Below are positions 55,934-64,000 of a stretch of DNA of 64,000 nt, piece by piece. Every line of letters starts with the position of its first letter. Positions within the stretch are counted from its first letter, which is position 1. Source of the stretch: Opitutales bacterium (lineage in GTDB: Bacteria; Verrucomicrobiota; Verrucomicrobiia; Opitutales; JAJFLR01); assembly GCA_021772565.1 (NCBI GenBank), contig JAJFLR010000017.1:22788-86787 (forward strand). Reading direction: 5' to 3'. The notes under the pieces were generated by a model, which worked only from the letters and a program-made list of their open reading frames with translations, had not been told where the DNA came from and searched no databases. The position numbers and the translations under genes are program-made.

Positions 55934-56029
55934 TTAAACGTTTTTCTTTTTATGCCTGTTTGATCTCGAACGCTTGCGACGTTTATGCTTAGCAATTTTA
56001 CGTATTCTCTTTTTTCTTAGATTTCCCAT
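55934..56029 (-). CDS. mS38/AURKAIP1-like small basic ribosomal protein (31 aa)
   Basis: ATG at 56029 encodes MGNLRKKRIRKIAKHKRRKR followed by SRSNRHKKKNV and a stop. The KIAKHKRRKR..R..RHKK pattern is the signature of the AURKAIP1/COX24 (DUF1713) family, which in bacteria are tiny proteins of ~30 aa related to the mitochondrial ribosomal protein mS38 and actinobacterial bS22. They bind the decoding-region side of the small subunit. It is easily missed because of its length. No Shine-Dalgarno precedes it. It stands alone between the small hypothetical gene and the subtilase. Confidence 0.85.
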   Translation of the reverse strand: MGNLRKKRIRKIAKHKRRKRSRSNRHKKKNV

Positions 56030-56091
56030 AAAGTGTAATTAATTTTGCGAAGTGAGTTAAAACATGAATTTTTACTACTATGTAAAGCTTT

Positions 56092-57885
56092 TTATTGTAG
56101 AGAAATCTCTAATCTCAAAAATAATTGCTTCATATCAGGCAATGAATCCTTTAATCTGATGTTTACAGTTTCAGACAATGATGTAATTTCTGATGGAACA
56201 ACTATCACTTCAATTGATTCAGAATCCGGCTGGTTCCAAAATGCTAGATCCGGACTAGTCATTATTGTATAAGTTAAATCTTTTGCAGTCGAAATTCGAT
56301 TATAACTAAAAATCGTAGCCAATCCATTCATGTCTTCCATAGTTTGAATTAATTTTGGTAAATTTTCAGAATCAGCAATATCCGGGTTAAGATTTAAAGC
56401 ATATTCCGTTAAATTAATTATACCGTCCCTATCCGGATCGGCACCTGTGAGTTGATCAGATTCCATTCGATTTGCATCAAATTTAACTTTCTGCCACTCA
56501 GCATAAGTTTCAATTGAATCATACGATTCACTGTGCCAGGCAATACTATAATCTGTTTCCGATTGACTGAAAAAACTGGATACTACTTCAATAACATATT
56601 GACCGGGTGTCAGCGAATTAACTCGATATATATGTTCATAATTATCGAGCAAACTATCGCTATCATCGAGCAAGTCTTGCCGTTGTAAATTATCTGCATT
56701 GAATAGTCTTAACGATAAATCTGAAAGTGTGCTGGTTGCAGAAGTCCAACGAGTGCCAAAACCACTTTTTTGAATTGTCCTATTCCAGGTTAAAATTATT
56801 GAAAATTTCTGCCATCTCTTTCCCTGTGGAATTTCGATAAAATAACGACGATTACTGCTGTTCTCGATTTGTCCAAAATCCCAACCGACGTTATTTATAA
56901 ATATTGGTGCACTTTCTGTAGAAGATGAAATCTCACCACTTTTTAATATTTTGTAACTATTATAAATATTCAGTTCTCCGGCTCCATAGGTTTCATCAAG
57001 CGGTCTTTGCCGTGATCTACCCCAATTGCTAAATTCATCTTTGGTTGCCCCGGCAAGTAATATTGCCCTTAAAGTTTCAGGTTTTGTTGCATTACCTGCT
57101 ATCTGTGAGAGACTCAAATTGTTATCGGAGACTTCCATCAATAATGCCGCTGCTGCTGAGACTACTGGAGCGGCAAAACTGGTAGCTGTCGCCGGAACTA
57201 CAATTTCAGGTTTTGTTCGTCCAGAAGTGTCTAAAAGAGTAGTTCCTCCACTATGATTTCCATCAGACCTACCAACGGAAATAGCATTATAAGATGCAGC
57301 TAAAATATTTGGAATTACATTCCCAGTTCCATTGTTTAGACCAACAACAGCTAAAAACCCATCTCTGTTAATGGCATAATCGAGTCTCTGCAATTTATTA
57401 ATATCACTAGAGTCATCCGTTGATGTGCTAATCCAACTATGGTTTTGAATGCGATTAGATTCAATTAGCGGCTCCCTACCACGTGGTTCTAAAAAACCAA
57501 AAGCTAACCAATCACCAGCCAGGTAATTTGAAATTTGATTGATACCCGGTGCAATACTTGTCTGATTGCCGTATAAATTTCTGGCGACCGTTATTGCATG
57601 ACCTGAAATTCCTGTCGACTGATTCGATTCATCAATAAAATTTTTATTGATAAATTCTGTATTTGTCGAAGTTCCAGTGATGACTGGTGCATAGAGAAAT
57701 GCAGTCAAAGTTTGATCTTCATTAGCCTCAACTTGAGTAACCGCAATTCCTGCACCGGTTGGAGTATTAGTTAATAATTCTGCCTGCAGCAGATCAAAGT
57801 CGATATCATCTTTTATATCAGAATAACTATAAGGGATAGTAGATAAGCAGAAAATAATTAATATATAAAAAAGTACAGTTCGCAT
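56092..57885 (-). CDS. Subtilase-like (S8) secreted protein with atypical Asp site
   Basis: The 597-aa protein has a signal peptide (LFYILIIFCLSTIPYSYS) and a subtilisin-type domain. The His region is GISGHAITVARNLYG (His96), the oxyanion Asn lies in VVGLNNGTG (~184), and the Ser region is PATATSFAAPVVSAAAALLM (Ser236). At the place of the catalytic Asp (usual form V.V.D.G) the sequence reads GAGIAVTQVEANED, with no aligned Asp. A beta domain (residues ~330-450) follows, then DPDRDGIINLTEYALNLNPD and a final module with DLTYTIMTSPDLAFWNQP, the same C-terminal unit as in the three giant proteins. Proteolytic activity is uncertain; secretion is likely. It may process or associate with the giants, which is inference. 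Confidence 0.8.
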   Translation of the reverse strand: MRTVLFYILIIFCLSTIPYSYSDIKDDIDFDLLQAELLTNTPTGAGIAVTQVEANEDQTLTAFLYAPVITGTSTNTEFINKNFIDESNQSTGISGHAITVARNLYGNQTSIAPGINQISNYLAGDWLAFGFLEPRGREPLIESNRIQNHSWISTSTDDSSDINKLQRLDYAINRDGFLAVVGLNNGTGNVIPNILAASYNAISVGRSDGNHSGGTTLLDTSGRTKPEIVVPATATSFAAPVVSAAAALLMEVSDNNLSLSQIAGNATKPETLRAILLAGATKDEFSNWGRSRQRPLDETYGAGELNIYNSYKILKSGEISSSTESAPIFINNVGWDFGQIENSSNRRYFIEIPQGKRWQKFSIILTWNRTIQKSGFGTRWTSATSTLSDLSLRLFNADNLQRQDLLDDSDSLLDNYEHIYRVNSLTPGQYVIEVVSSFFSQSETDYSIAWHSESYDSIETYAEWQKVKFDANRMESDQLTGADPDRDGIINLTEYALNLNPDIADSENLPKLIQTMEDMNGLATIFSYNRISTAKDLTYTIMTSPDLAFWNQPDSESIEVIVVPSEITSLSETVNIRLKDSLPDMKQLFLRLEISLQ

Positions 57886-58719
57886 TAAGTTTTTAAAAGA
57901 CTCTTTAGTAAATTTTATAAAAATCCAAATCCCCGAATTTTAATAAACAGCCACACCTTATAAATTATACTAACCAAAATCACAATCTTAATAAAAACTC
58001 ATTATAGCATCTACCAAAATAAATTACCGAAATAACGGATAATTTTAGTAACCAAAGGATTTGAGAATTTACTGAATTTGCAGTCAAATGGCGATTACAG
58101 TAAATTTGGTAGGGACGACTGTCCCAGTCGTCCGCGATTTCACATCTCATATCAATAAACACAATAGAGCTCTTAATGAGCGATGGTAATAATTTAACTC
58201 TCATGTTGTCTTTTTGTTATGTAAAAAGTTGGTGAAATAATTCCTCGAAATATATAAATATTTACTTTCACGCTTGATAATCTTTTATGAGAATATGCTT
58301 ACACCGTCGGCATTAGTTAATTCTAGATTTCAGATTTCAGCAGATTTAATGGCAACTCTACTTGCAGCCAATCCCTTAGTCTCAAGCATACTGTTTGATT
58401 GGAATTGCATTAAAAAACAGCTTTGCCAAACCCTTCGTTCCGCTAATTTCACAAATCTACACTTATTTATTTATTCAATTAGTGTAGATAAGTGGTTAAC
58501 TTTTTTTAAAATTTTTCGTGTTGCCGATCCATCCAAAACAACCATACCGCGCTTTGCTGAACAATTCATTAAGCGTTATGCGCGACATGAGAGTCGGTTC
58601 CAATTACCATATATTTGCACCGATGGCTGAGCTGATTGAATGGAGGGCTTAATGAAATTTCACATCTTTTGGCACAACGTCAGAAGACATTTAATGATAT
58701 CAAAACGAAAGGAAGAAAT
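57886..58719. other. Long intergenic region with hairpin and repeat remnants
   Basis: More than 800 bp lack a credible gene. It contains a perfect hairpin at 58113-58133, and a stretch at about 58340-58420 that resembles 25985-26060 both as DNA and when translated (AANPLVSSILFDWN versus TANPLLSTFLIDWN). Both copies lie upstream of PEP-CTERM tails of the same type. The 118-aa plus-strand frame through it is not recognised. The last 20 bp include a good Shine-Dalgarno (AAAGGA) for ATG 58720. Confidence 0.5.
58113..58133. repeat. REP-like hairpin
   Basis: GGACGACTG and CAGTCGTCC form a perfect 9-bp GC-rich stem around TCC, in strongly AT-rich surroundings. No T-tract follows. It looks like a repetitive extragenic palindrome, but only one copy was noticed here. 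Confidence 0.6.
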
Positions 58720-58744
58720 ATGAAACAATTACAAATAAAAAAAA

Positions 58745-59443
58745 ATGAACAACGTATCAAAGCAACGGAAACCGATAATGAACAGATTGCAGAAATATAC
58801 GCTGGGATCCCAGAGCCTGGCCGTGTTGTCGGGTGTCTTGGGACAAACGGCGATTTGCTCAGCCACCATAATGGCTCTTGATGTAAGCACAATTGTTGGT
58901 GAAACCGTAGTTGCGGGTGGTGGTGGAACCTTGGGTGTCGGTTTCGGTGGCAACCTCATTCTGTCCGACTCCGCAGACCCTGACGACTATATCTTACTCC
59001 GAGGTGACACTTCCATCTCACGCGCCTTTTTGCAGGGGAGCAGTGGGGCTTACGTGTTTAACACTAACACGATTAACAACAACGATACCGCCCGATACTA
59101 CGGTATCGGTGACACAGTTGACGGTGCTGGCTCCGATGGCGTTGTCGGATTCATCGCCTCGAGCAATGGGATATACAGCCCTTGGAACGTTGATCGTCTC
59201 TTCGGGGCAATCGGTTTTAAAAATGGTGATGGTGAGTTTGGCTTTATCAATGTTACATGGGTTCACTCAACCTCAACTTTAACATTTACTGGCGGGAGTT
59301 ATCAAGACGACTCGGGGATCACGTCAATCACTATCACGGCTGTTCCCGAACCATCCGAATACGCTGCTGCACTCGGACTCGGCGCTCTCGGACTGGCCTA
59401 CTATCGCCGTCGTCCAGGAAATAAAACGCGGGCAAAAAAATAA
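58745..59443 (+). CDS. PEP-CTERM protein preceded by an A9 tract and an out-of-frame start
   Basis: The 232-aa protein has a signal peptide (RLQKYTLGSQSLAVLSGVLG, then QTAICSA), a beta-rich body (YGIGDTVDGAGSDGVVGFIA, WNVDRLFGAIGFKNGDGEFG, TLTFTGGSYQDDSGITS) and the tail AVPEPSEYAAALGLGALGLA with YYRRRPGNK. It is the intact paralogue of the genes at 4.4 and 5.2 kb. The only good Shine-Dalgarno serves ATG 58720, whose frame is shifted by one base; an A9 run (58737-58745) lies between it and the body frame. With one A fewer, 58720 would be in frame and give MKQLQIKKMNNVSKQ. Translation may therefore depend on slippage, or start weakly at 58745. Codons are much more GC-rich than in neighbouring genes. 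Confidence 0.8.
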   Translation: MNNVSKQRKPIMNRLQKYTLGSQSLAVLSGVLGQTAICSATIMALDVSTIVGETVVAGGGGTLGVGFGGNLILSDSADPDDYILLRGDTSISRAFLQGSSGAYVFNTNTINNNDTARYYGIGDTVDGAGSDGVVGFIASSNGIYSPWNVDRLFGAIGFKNGDGEFGFINVTWVHSTSTLTFTGGSYQDDSGITSITITAVPEPSEYAAALGLGALGLAYYRRRPGNKTRAKK

Positions 59444-59470
59444 TAGGCAGAAAATAATTTAAAAAATCTA

Positions 59471-59505
59471 AACCCCGGTTATTCAAATACCGGGGTTTTT
59501 TGTTT
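59471..59505 (+). terminator. Rho-independent terminator after the PEP-CTERM gene
   Basis: AACCCCGGT and ACCGGGGTT form a GC-rich stem with a loop of about 10 nt, followed by TTTTT. It is 28 bp after the stop codon and closely resembles the terminator at 26359. Confidence 0.85.
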
Positions 59506-59583
59506 TAAATGCAATTACTGACAGGATAATATAAATTGAAAATCCATATTGACAATATAAACATCTGATGTTTTGATGTTCTT

Positions 59584-59808
59584 ATGCGTACAACATTAAG
59601 TATTGATGATGATATTCTTGCAGCTGCTAAAAATATAGCTTCGACTCGTTCGAAATCTGTTGGCAGTGTAATATCAGAGTTGGCTAGAAAGGGCATGAGC
59701 AGTTTTAGTAAACCGGTGAAAAGCAAAGGAATACCAACATTTAAAGTTAGTAAAAATGCAAGGATACTAACTTTGGAGGATGTTAAATTAGCAGAGGACG
59801 AAATTTGA
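59584..59808 (+). CDS. VapB-like antitoxin
   Basis: The 74-aa protein starts MRTTLSIDDDILAAAKNIAS, the ribbon-helix-helix start of VapB antitoxins (R.TL.IDD.....AK..A), followed by SKSVGSVISELARKGM. The acidic C-terminus (ILTLEDVKLAEDEI) would bind the PIN toxin. Its stop overlaps the start of the PIN-domain ORF by 4 nt. The toxin partner is truncated, so the antitoxin may be an orphan or neutralise toxins made elsewhere. Confidence 0.8.
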   Translation: MRTTLSIDDDILAAAKNIASTRSKSVGSVISELARKGMSSFSKPVKSKGIPTFKVSKNARILTLEDVKLAEDEI

Positions 59809-60041
59809 GACTACTCGATGTTAACGCACTTATTGCTCTTGTCTGGCCAAGTCACCTACATCATCGTTTGGTGCAGAACTGGTTTCACAAAATAAAAGAT
59901 GACGGCTGGCACACTTGCTCTGTTTCTGAAATAGGATTTATCAGATTATCATCCAACCCAAAGATTATTGAAGATGCAGTTTCACCGGTTGAAGCGTATA
60001 ATCTTCTTTTTGATTTAAAGAAAGACGTGCTCAGGTTTTGA
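59805..60041 (+). pseudogene. Truncated VapC PIN-domain toxin
   Basis: The 78-aa frame begins MRLLDVNALIALVWPSHLHH, with the first metal-binding Asp, and continues GWHTCSVSEIGFIRLSSNPK, with the Glu of the active site. It stops at about half the usual ~140 aa, before the later acidic residues. Downstream DNA has further stops and only a possible DD remnant in another frame (about 60050). It is therefore probably inactive. The TGA at 60039 lies where FW is common in the family, so a Trp codon may have mutated. Confidence 0.7.
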
Positions 60042-60414
60042 GAATTTGAAATGATGACGTAGGCGTTGTCAGTATGCAGGTATATTCTCTCCTGACAACC
60101 CCATGTCATCTTTTGATTTTTGATCCCTTTAAATTTTTGAATAGGTGTAAATAAATATATTTAACAAATGTTGCATTTTAACTAATTTAGTACTAGATAT
60201 TTTTAAATTCATCCTAGTAAAAATTGATTAGAAATTTAATTGAGTCATATCCTTCTATTAATTTATAAACTGTTTTTACTTAAGGTGTAACCAGATTTCT
60301 ATTAAATTTCTCATTAAATTATACCGGTACTTACTAATATGACCGTCATTTCCTGCATTCCCCTCTACTATTATTGGCAGATAACACGGATATTGATATA
60401 ATACTGTAATCACT
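60042..60414. other. Intergenic region upstream of the transporter fusion
   Basis: About 370 AT-rich bases hold the decayed 3' end of vapC (to about 60120) and then nothing I can identify. The promoter of the transporter gene should lie near its right end; no clear hexamers were chosen. Confidence 0.4.
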
Positions 60415-63400
60415 ATGCCAATTAAATCCAGGATTACTAAACTACTCAGTATCTCCGACAAAGAATTTACACGCATGATATCTTTGAGTGGCGTAAATTT
60501 CATGCTGATGTTCGGTTGGGCATATGGAATAGCCGGACGCGATTCCTTTTTTTTAAAAGAAGTTGGCCCTGATGGACTGCCATTAATGTACACAATCAAC
60601 GCTTTCTCTATTGTGTTAATTGCATCGATTTACGCAATCATCGTGGATCGAGTGCCCAGACTAAAGTTTCTATGCTCATTACTGGCTTTTTCTGGAACTG
60701 TCATATTAATTCTAAGAATTATGATCTCTAGCGGCATTCCCCTAGTGCCTTATTTTATATTCGCAGGATCTGAGATTATAATGAATATTCTGATCATCAT
60801 GCACTTTTGGACAGTCGCCAATAGTGTATTTGACGCAAGAGAGGGAAAAAGAGTTTTTCCGCTTGTTGGTGGTGCCGGTCTGCTAGGTGGAATTATTGGT
60901 GGAATCTCTATTCAGTTTGTAGTATCCGTAATTGGTACCACCAATTTATTTCTGGTGTGGTCGATACTTCTGTTTTTGACGATACCGATAGCACTGCGAA
61001 TTCAGATTGTCGAGTCAAAGCCAACAAGTAATGGCAACGAAGAAAATAAAGATAAAGTCAGCTTCAAAGAAAATTTAAAAAGTGTCTGGCAAACTCCTCT
61101 ACTTCGAACACTCTCCTATGTGGCTATTCCTATGATAATAGCTGTCTATATAGTAGATTATCTATTTTTTAAAACCCTCAATGAAGTTTTTGTAGACGCT
61201 GATAAATTATCAGGATTTTTGGGACTTATCAGCAGTTTTTATTCACTTATTGGTTTAATTCTTCAACTTTTCTTAACTCAATATTTGCTGAAAAGGTTCG
61301 GTGTCGGTATCGTAAATTTAGTGCATCCTGCAAGTATGATGATCGGGTCTATATTGCTAAATTTTCGAGCGTATTTTACACCCACCCCATCTCAATCGAT
61401 ATTCACTTTCAGAACACTTTCGTCAATTTTCGCAAGTGCTAGTGATGAAGTTGTTTTTAGGTCAACTGGTAATTCAGCCACACAACTGTTATACAATGCC
61501 GTGCCTGAAGAGAAAAGAGGAATTAGTCGTGCAATCATTTCAGGAACCATCGAACCAATTGGAATTATAATTGCGGGTCTATTCCTGATGTTTGTTGTAA
61601 ACGTTCTCGATATATCCGAGATTCAATTAGCAGGTATACTCTTTGGAACTTGTTTGATTTGGCTAACACTCGCATTTAGAATTAAGACTCATTACATTCA
61701 AGCGTTAGTAAATAATTTAGGATCCAAGAATCAAGGTCTGCAATCAACAGCTCTATCAGAACTGAGCCATACTACAAATCCAAAAACAATAGCGGAATTA
61801 GTGAGATCGCTTTCTTCCAAGAACGATGAAGTTGCACTATTCGCACTCAGTATTTTACAGGAAACAAAATTTGATGCTCAGATTAAATTACTCTGTAATA
61901 CTTTGATTCAATCATCACCAACTGTAAGGGTTAAAACTTTATCGGTTTTAACAGAGCTCAACATTCCTGGAACCATCAGACTAATTGCTCCGCATTTGAA
62001 ATCTTCAGATACTGTTTTTCGGGCAGCAGTAGTCCGCACAATTGCTAAACTAGGATCGGAAGCTGAATTATATATCCTCAATGCATATCTAAAAGATCCC
62101 AATGCTAATGTACGAGCTGAGGCGATAATATCGTTTCTCAATACTCCACGTAATTCACCACGTTATCAAATGGGCATGAATTCACTTCAGTCACTAGTAA
62201 GAGATAAATCCACGAACAGTCGCACAATGATAGCCTACGTAATAGGTGAACTGGAATCAAGTGACTTAATGCCACTTCTTAAGCAACTAATTGAATCGTC
62301 AGATGAAGAAGTTCAAATCAGTGGAATTCAAGCGATTGGGCGAATATATAATAATGAATTGATCGAACAAATTGTCGAACTCTTAACCAATACTAGATTG
62401 CGATTGCATGTTGTTGAGGCAATAGTCAAAATAGGACAGGCCGCAAACGAACCACTACAGGCACAACTTTATGATCCTTTTGTCGATCTAGAGTTAAAAA
62501 TGCAGATCGTTTACTGCCTTGGTAGACTGGGTGATGACAGTAGTATTAAAGTGTTATTAGATCTCCTAAAATTTACCGAACACTCTCTGATTTTCGAAGG
62601 AGAAACTGCAATAGCTCTAATGTCTATACGGAATAAGAATATAAAGAAAGGTAATAACGAAGTTCCAATTGAAACATTAGAACAAGTTGCACACGCTTTA
62701 AACGCATTATTAACTAAAATTAAAAAACAACGAATTATAGCAAATTATGTAAGTGAACTGATGAAAGTTGAATCTTCGTTAGTTTTATCTGATGCACTAA
62801 CTCGATCAATTAGTTGCGGTGAGAATGTCGCGTTAGATTATTTGGAGTTTCTCGCGGATCCTGACACAATTAAGATAGCTAAAAGAGGTCTTAAGAGTTC
62901 TGATAAGCGTGCCCGCGCAGAAGCGTTAGAAGTTCTCGAAGGTAGTTGTGACCAAGGTCGCATTTTAGCTACTATACTGGAAGGCGACCTGTCGGAGATC
63001 TGGATTTATGATAAATTAGCAAATCCAGATCAGGTTTTTAAAAAAATCTTACTTGATAATCAGGATCCATGGGTATACAGTTGCACACTTTACTCGATAA
63101 GTGAAAGCAAATCTCCAAAGTTAGAACAAACACTTATAGCATGGCAAAAAAGACAATCGTATAGCTTAGACACAGATCACATGCTAAAAACCAATTTCTT
63201 ATTAGCATTATCCAGTTGCAGTGATCGAAATATTACAGAAGATGAAGAGACGGATATGGATAAAATGAAATTAAATATGAAACGGATCCTTTTCTTGAGG
63301 AGTGTCCCACTTTTTGTAGACATCGAAGGTATAGATCTTCAATGGATAAGTTCGATTATTAAAGAGAAAACTTATGAACCCGGAGAAACTATTGTTAAAG

Positions 63401-63702
63401 AACATGACGATGGTGATGCAATGTTTTTGATAGAAACAGGAAGTGTTCGAGTTGTCACTGGAGATGATTTGCAAGTTACACTCGCAATACTCGAAGAGAG
63501 AGAATACTTCGGCGAAATGTCTCTACTTGATGAAGAGAAACGATCAGCTACTGTGGTTGCTCACAAAAAATCCCAACTATTGATTATCACACGTGATGAT
63601 TTTTTTGAACTGTTACTCTCTCGTCCAAAGATATCATTTTCGTTATTTAAAACATTGAGCCAGCGACTACGATCAACTTTGGGACAACTTTCAAAGGCCT
63701 AG
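60415..63702 (+). CDS. Npt1/Npt2-type transporter fused to HEAT repeats and a cNMP-binding domain
   Basis: The 1095-aa protein has three parts. Residues ~15-430 are a twelve-helix MFS-like transporter of the ADP/ATP (Tlc/Npt) kind, with RDSFFLKEVGPDGLPLMYTI near the first helices and FWTVANSVFDAREGKRVFPL near 145. Residues ~430-800 are HEAT-like helical repeats (SDTVFRAAVVRTIAKLGSEA, NANVRAEAIISFLN, DEEVQISGIQAIGRIYNNEL). Residues ~960-1085 are a cyclic-nucleotide-binding domain with YEPGETIVKEHDDGDAMFLI and the phosphate cassette YFGEMSLLDEEKRSATVV. The likely role is membrane transport or sensing gated by cNMP; the substrate is not known. Such fusions occur in PVC bacteria, where they are not parasite-type energy thieves. 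Confidence 0.85.
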   Translation: MPIKSRITKLLSISDKEFTRMISLSGVNFMLMFGWAYGIAGRDSFFLKEVGPDGLPLMYTINAFSIVLIASIYAIIVDRVPRLKFLCSLLAFSGTVILILRIMISSGIPLVPYFIFAGSEIIMNILIIMHFWTVANSVFDAREGKRVFPLVGGAGLLGGIIGGISIQFVVSVIGTTNLFLVWSILLFLTIPIALRIQIVESKPTSNGNEENKDKVSFKENLKSVWQTPLLRTLSYVAIPMIIAVYIVDYLFFKTLNEVFVDADKLSGFLGLISSFYSLIGLILQLFLTQYLLKRFGVGIVNLVHPASMMIGSILLNFRAYFTPTPSQSIFTFRTLSSIFASASDEVVFRSTGNSATQLLYNAVPEEKRGISRAIISGTIEPIGIIIAGLFLMFVVNVLDISEIQLAGILFGTCLIWLTLAFRIKTHYIQALVNNLGSKNQGLQSTALSELSHTTNPKTIAELVRSLSSKNDEVALFALSILQETKFDAQIKLLCNTLIQSSPTVRVKTLSVLTELNIPGTIRLIAPHLKSSDTVFRAAVVRTIAKLGSEAELYILNAYLKDPNANVRAEAIISFLNTPRNSPRYQMGMNSLQSLVRDKSTNSRTMIAYVIGELESSDLMPLLKQLIESSDEEVQISGIQAIGRIYNNELIEQIVELLTNTRLRLHVVEAIVKIGQAANEPLQAQLYDPFVDLELKMQIVYCLGRLGDDSSIKVLLDLLKFTEHSLIFEGETAIALMSIRNKNIKKGNNEVPIETLEQVAHALNALLTKIKKQRIIANYVSELMKVESSLVLSDALTRSISCGENVALDYLEFLADPDTIKIAKRGLKSSDKRARAEALEVLEGSCDQGRILATILEGDLSEIWIYDKLANPDQVFKKILLDNQDPWVYSCTLYSISESKSPKLEQTLIAWQKRQSYSLDTDHMLKTNFLLALSSCSDRNITEDEETDMDKMKLNMKRILFLRSVPLFVDIEGIDLQWISSIIKEKTYEPGETIVKEHDDGDAMFLIETGSVRVVTGDDLQVTLAILEEREYFGEMSLLDEEKRSATVVAHKKSQLLIITRDDFFELLLSRPKISFSLFKTLSQRLRSTLGQLSKA

Positions 63703-63812
63703 AAACTAATGTTTATAATACCTAAATTGAGCGATAAGGATAGACGAAAAAAGTTTCAACAGATTATTTTTTATTTTACATATTTTTTTACAGACCCCTT
63801 AGAAAAATACTC

Positions 63813-64000
63813 TTATCCTTTAAATACTTCAGTGATTTTCATCTTCTTTCCCCTTTTTGATAACGCTTTTTTAGCTATTTCCTGTTTTTTGTACATGCTT
63901 AAACCGACAGTTTTTGAAAGCCTCTGGTTTTTTAATATCTCTAAGTCCGACAGGTTAATACACCTGTATTGGCGGTGGGTGCTGACTGCGTTCCCATAAT
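63813..64000 (-). CDS. C-terminal fragment of a gene entering from the right edge
   Basis: The minus strand is open from the window edge to a TAA at 63813 (about 62 aa). It ends LSDLEILKNQRLSKTVGLSM and YKKQEIAKKALSKRGKKMKI with TEVFKG, a Lys-rich, helical and protein-like sequence. The plus-strand frame over the same bases is hydrophobic and Phe-rich, as expected for its antisense, so I prefer the minus strand. The protein family cannot be named from this piece. It is convergent with the transporter gene. Confidence 0.5.
   Translation of the reverse strand, partial: YGNAVSTHRQYRCINLSDLEILKNQRLSKTVGLSMYKKQEIAKKALSKRGKKMKITEVFKG

Noticed and set aside
58274..58630. 118-aa plus-strand frame upstream of the PEP-CTERM gene
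   Set aside because: No recognised domain; only a short part resembles the 26-kb locus, in a different surrounding frame, so coding is not supported.
63709..63999. Plus-strand 96-aa frame at the right edge
   Set aside because: It is Phe/Ile-rich and opposite a Lys-rich minus-strand frame that looks coding and ends with a plausible C-terminus.
1..64000. tRNA, rRNA or riboswitch genes
   Set aside because: I looked for cloverleaf ends and conserved rRNA or riboswitch stretches by eye and saw none; a covariance-model scan would be needed to exclude them.

Overview
The window is an AT-rich bacterial chromosome segment that most resembles the Verrucomicrobiota/Lentisphaerota side of the PVC group. 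The assignment is an inference. It rests on several PEP-CTERM proteins whose C-termini read LGLGALGLAYYRRR, on secreted proteins ending in a DxDGxxNxxEYALxLNP module, on an rpsP-trmD-rplS cluster with no rimM, on a tiny mS38-like ribosomal protein, and on mostly absent Shine-Dalgarno sequences.

Bases 1-4144 are the leading part of a type I-C CRISPR-Cas locus on the minus strand: cas3, then cas5c, then cas8c running off the left edge. The cas3-cas5c gap is the most interesting part of the window. Reading the minus strand, it holds in order a single CRISPR-repeat-like hairpin with an 11-nt handle, a 32-nt spacer-like segment, a strong Rho-independent terminator, a TTGACA promoter element, and an unannotated 49-aa ORF just before cas5c. 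The first 16 nt of the spacer-like segment match the promoter region about 90 bp downstream at 14 of 16 positions. The two mismatches fall at positions 6 and 12, the positions Cascade flips out. This looks like a crRNA-like regulator that lets Cascade repress its own operon (CreA/Cas-regulating-RNA type), with a possible new small Cas-linked protein.

Bases 4.4-13.5 kb hold two PEP-CTERM proteins (one frameshifted), the ribosomal cluster rpsP-trmD-rplS, a lipoprotein, a 1225-aa AsmA-like protein and ruvB. Bases 13.6-19.6 kb hold a decayed choice-of-anchor-D gene, an OprB-type porin, and a minus-strand cluster of porin, FMN-binding protein, PepSY membrane protein and ApbE, which together suggest extracytoplasmic flavin-based electron transfer. 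Bases 19.7-27 kb are accessory: a MITE-like element, a lemA/DUF3137 pair in which both genes are broken, a pseudopilin-like protein, a PI-PLC-like protein, PEP-CTERM remnants, two toxin-antitoxin pairs, and a partial duplicate of the 3' end of the neighbouring giant gene.

Bases 27.1-55.1 kb form one 28-kb minus-strand operon. It starts with a pilM-N-O-P-Q-like membrane complex and secretin and continues, with gaps of only 9-22 nt, into three paralogous giant secreted proteins (2194, 2616 and 2929 aa). Each giant is built from an RCC1 propeller, CARDB-like Ig repeats, a recurrent WFGQ/WKVSS module and a calcium-type C-terminal module. The layout suggests a dedicated export or assembly apparatus with its own giant substrates. 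In the middle giant a second RCC1 propeller is inserted inside another domain.

Bases 55.5-64 kb carry a small hypothetical gene, the mS38-like mini-protein, a subtilase with the same C-terminal module as the giants, a PEP-CTERM gene preceded by an A9 tract, a vapB with a truncated vapC, a 1095-aa transporter-HEAT-cNMP fusion, and a gene entering from the right edge. No tRNA, rRNA, CRISPR array, exosortase or complete insertion sequence was recognised.
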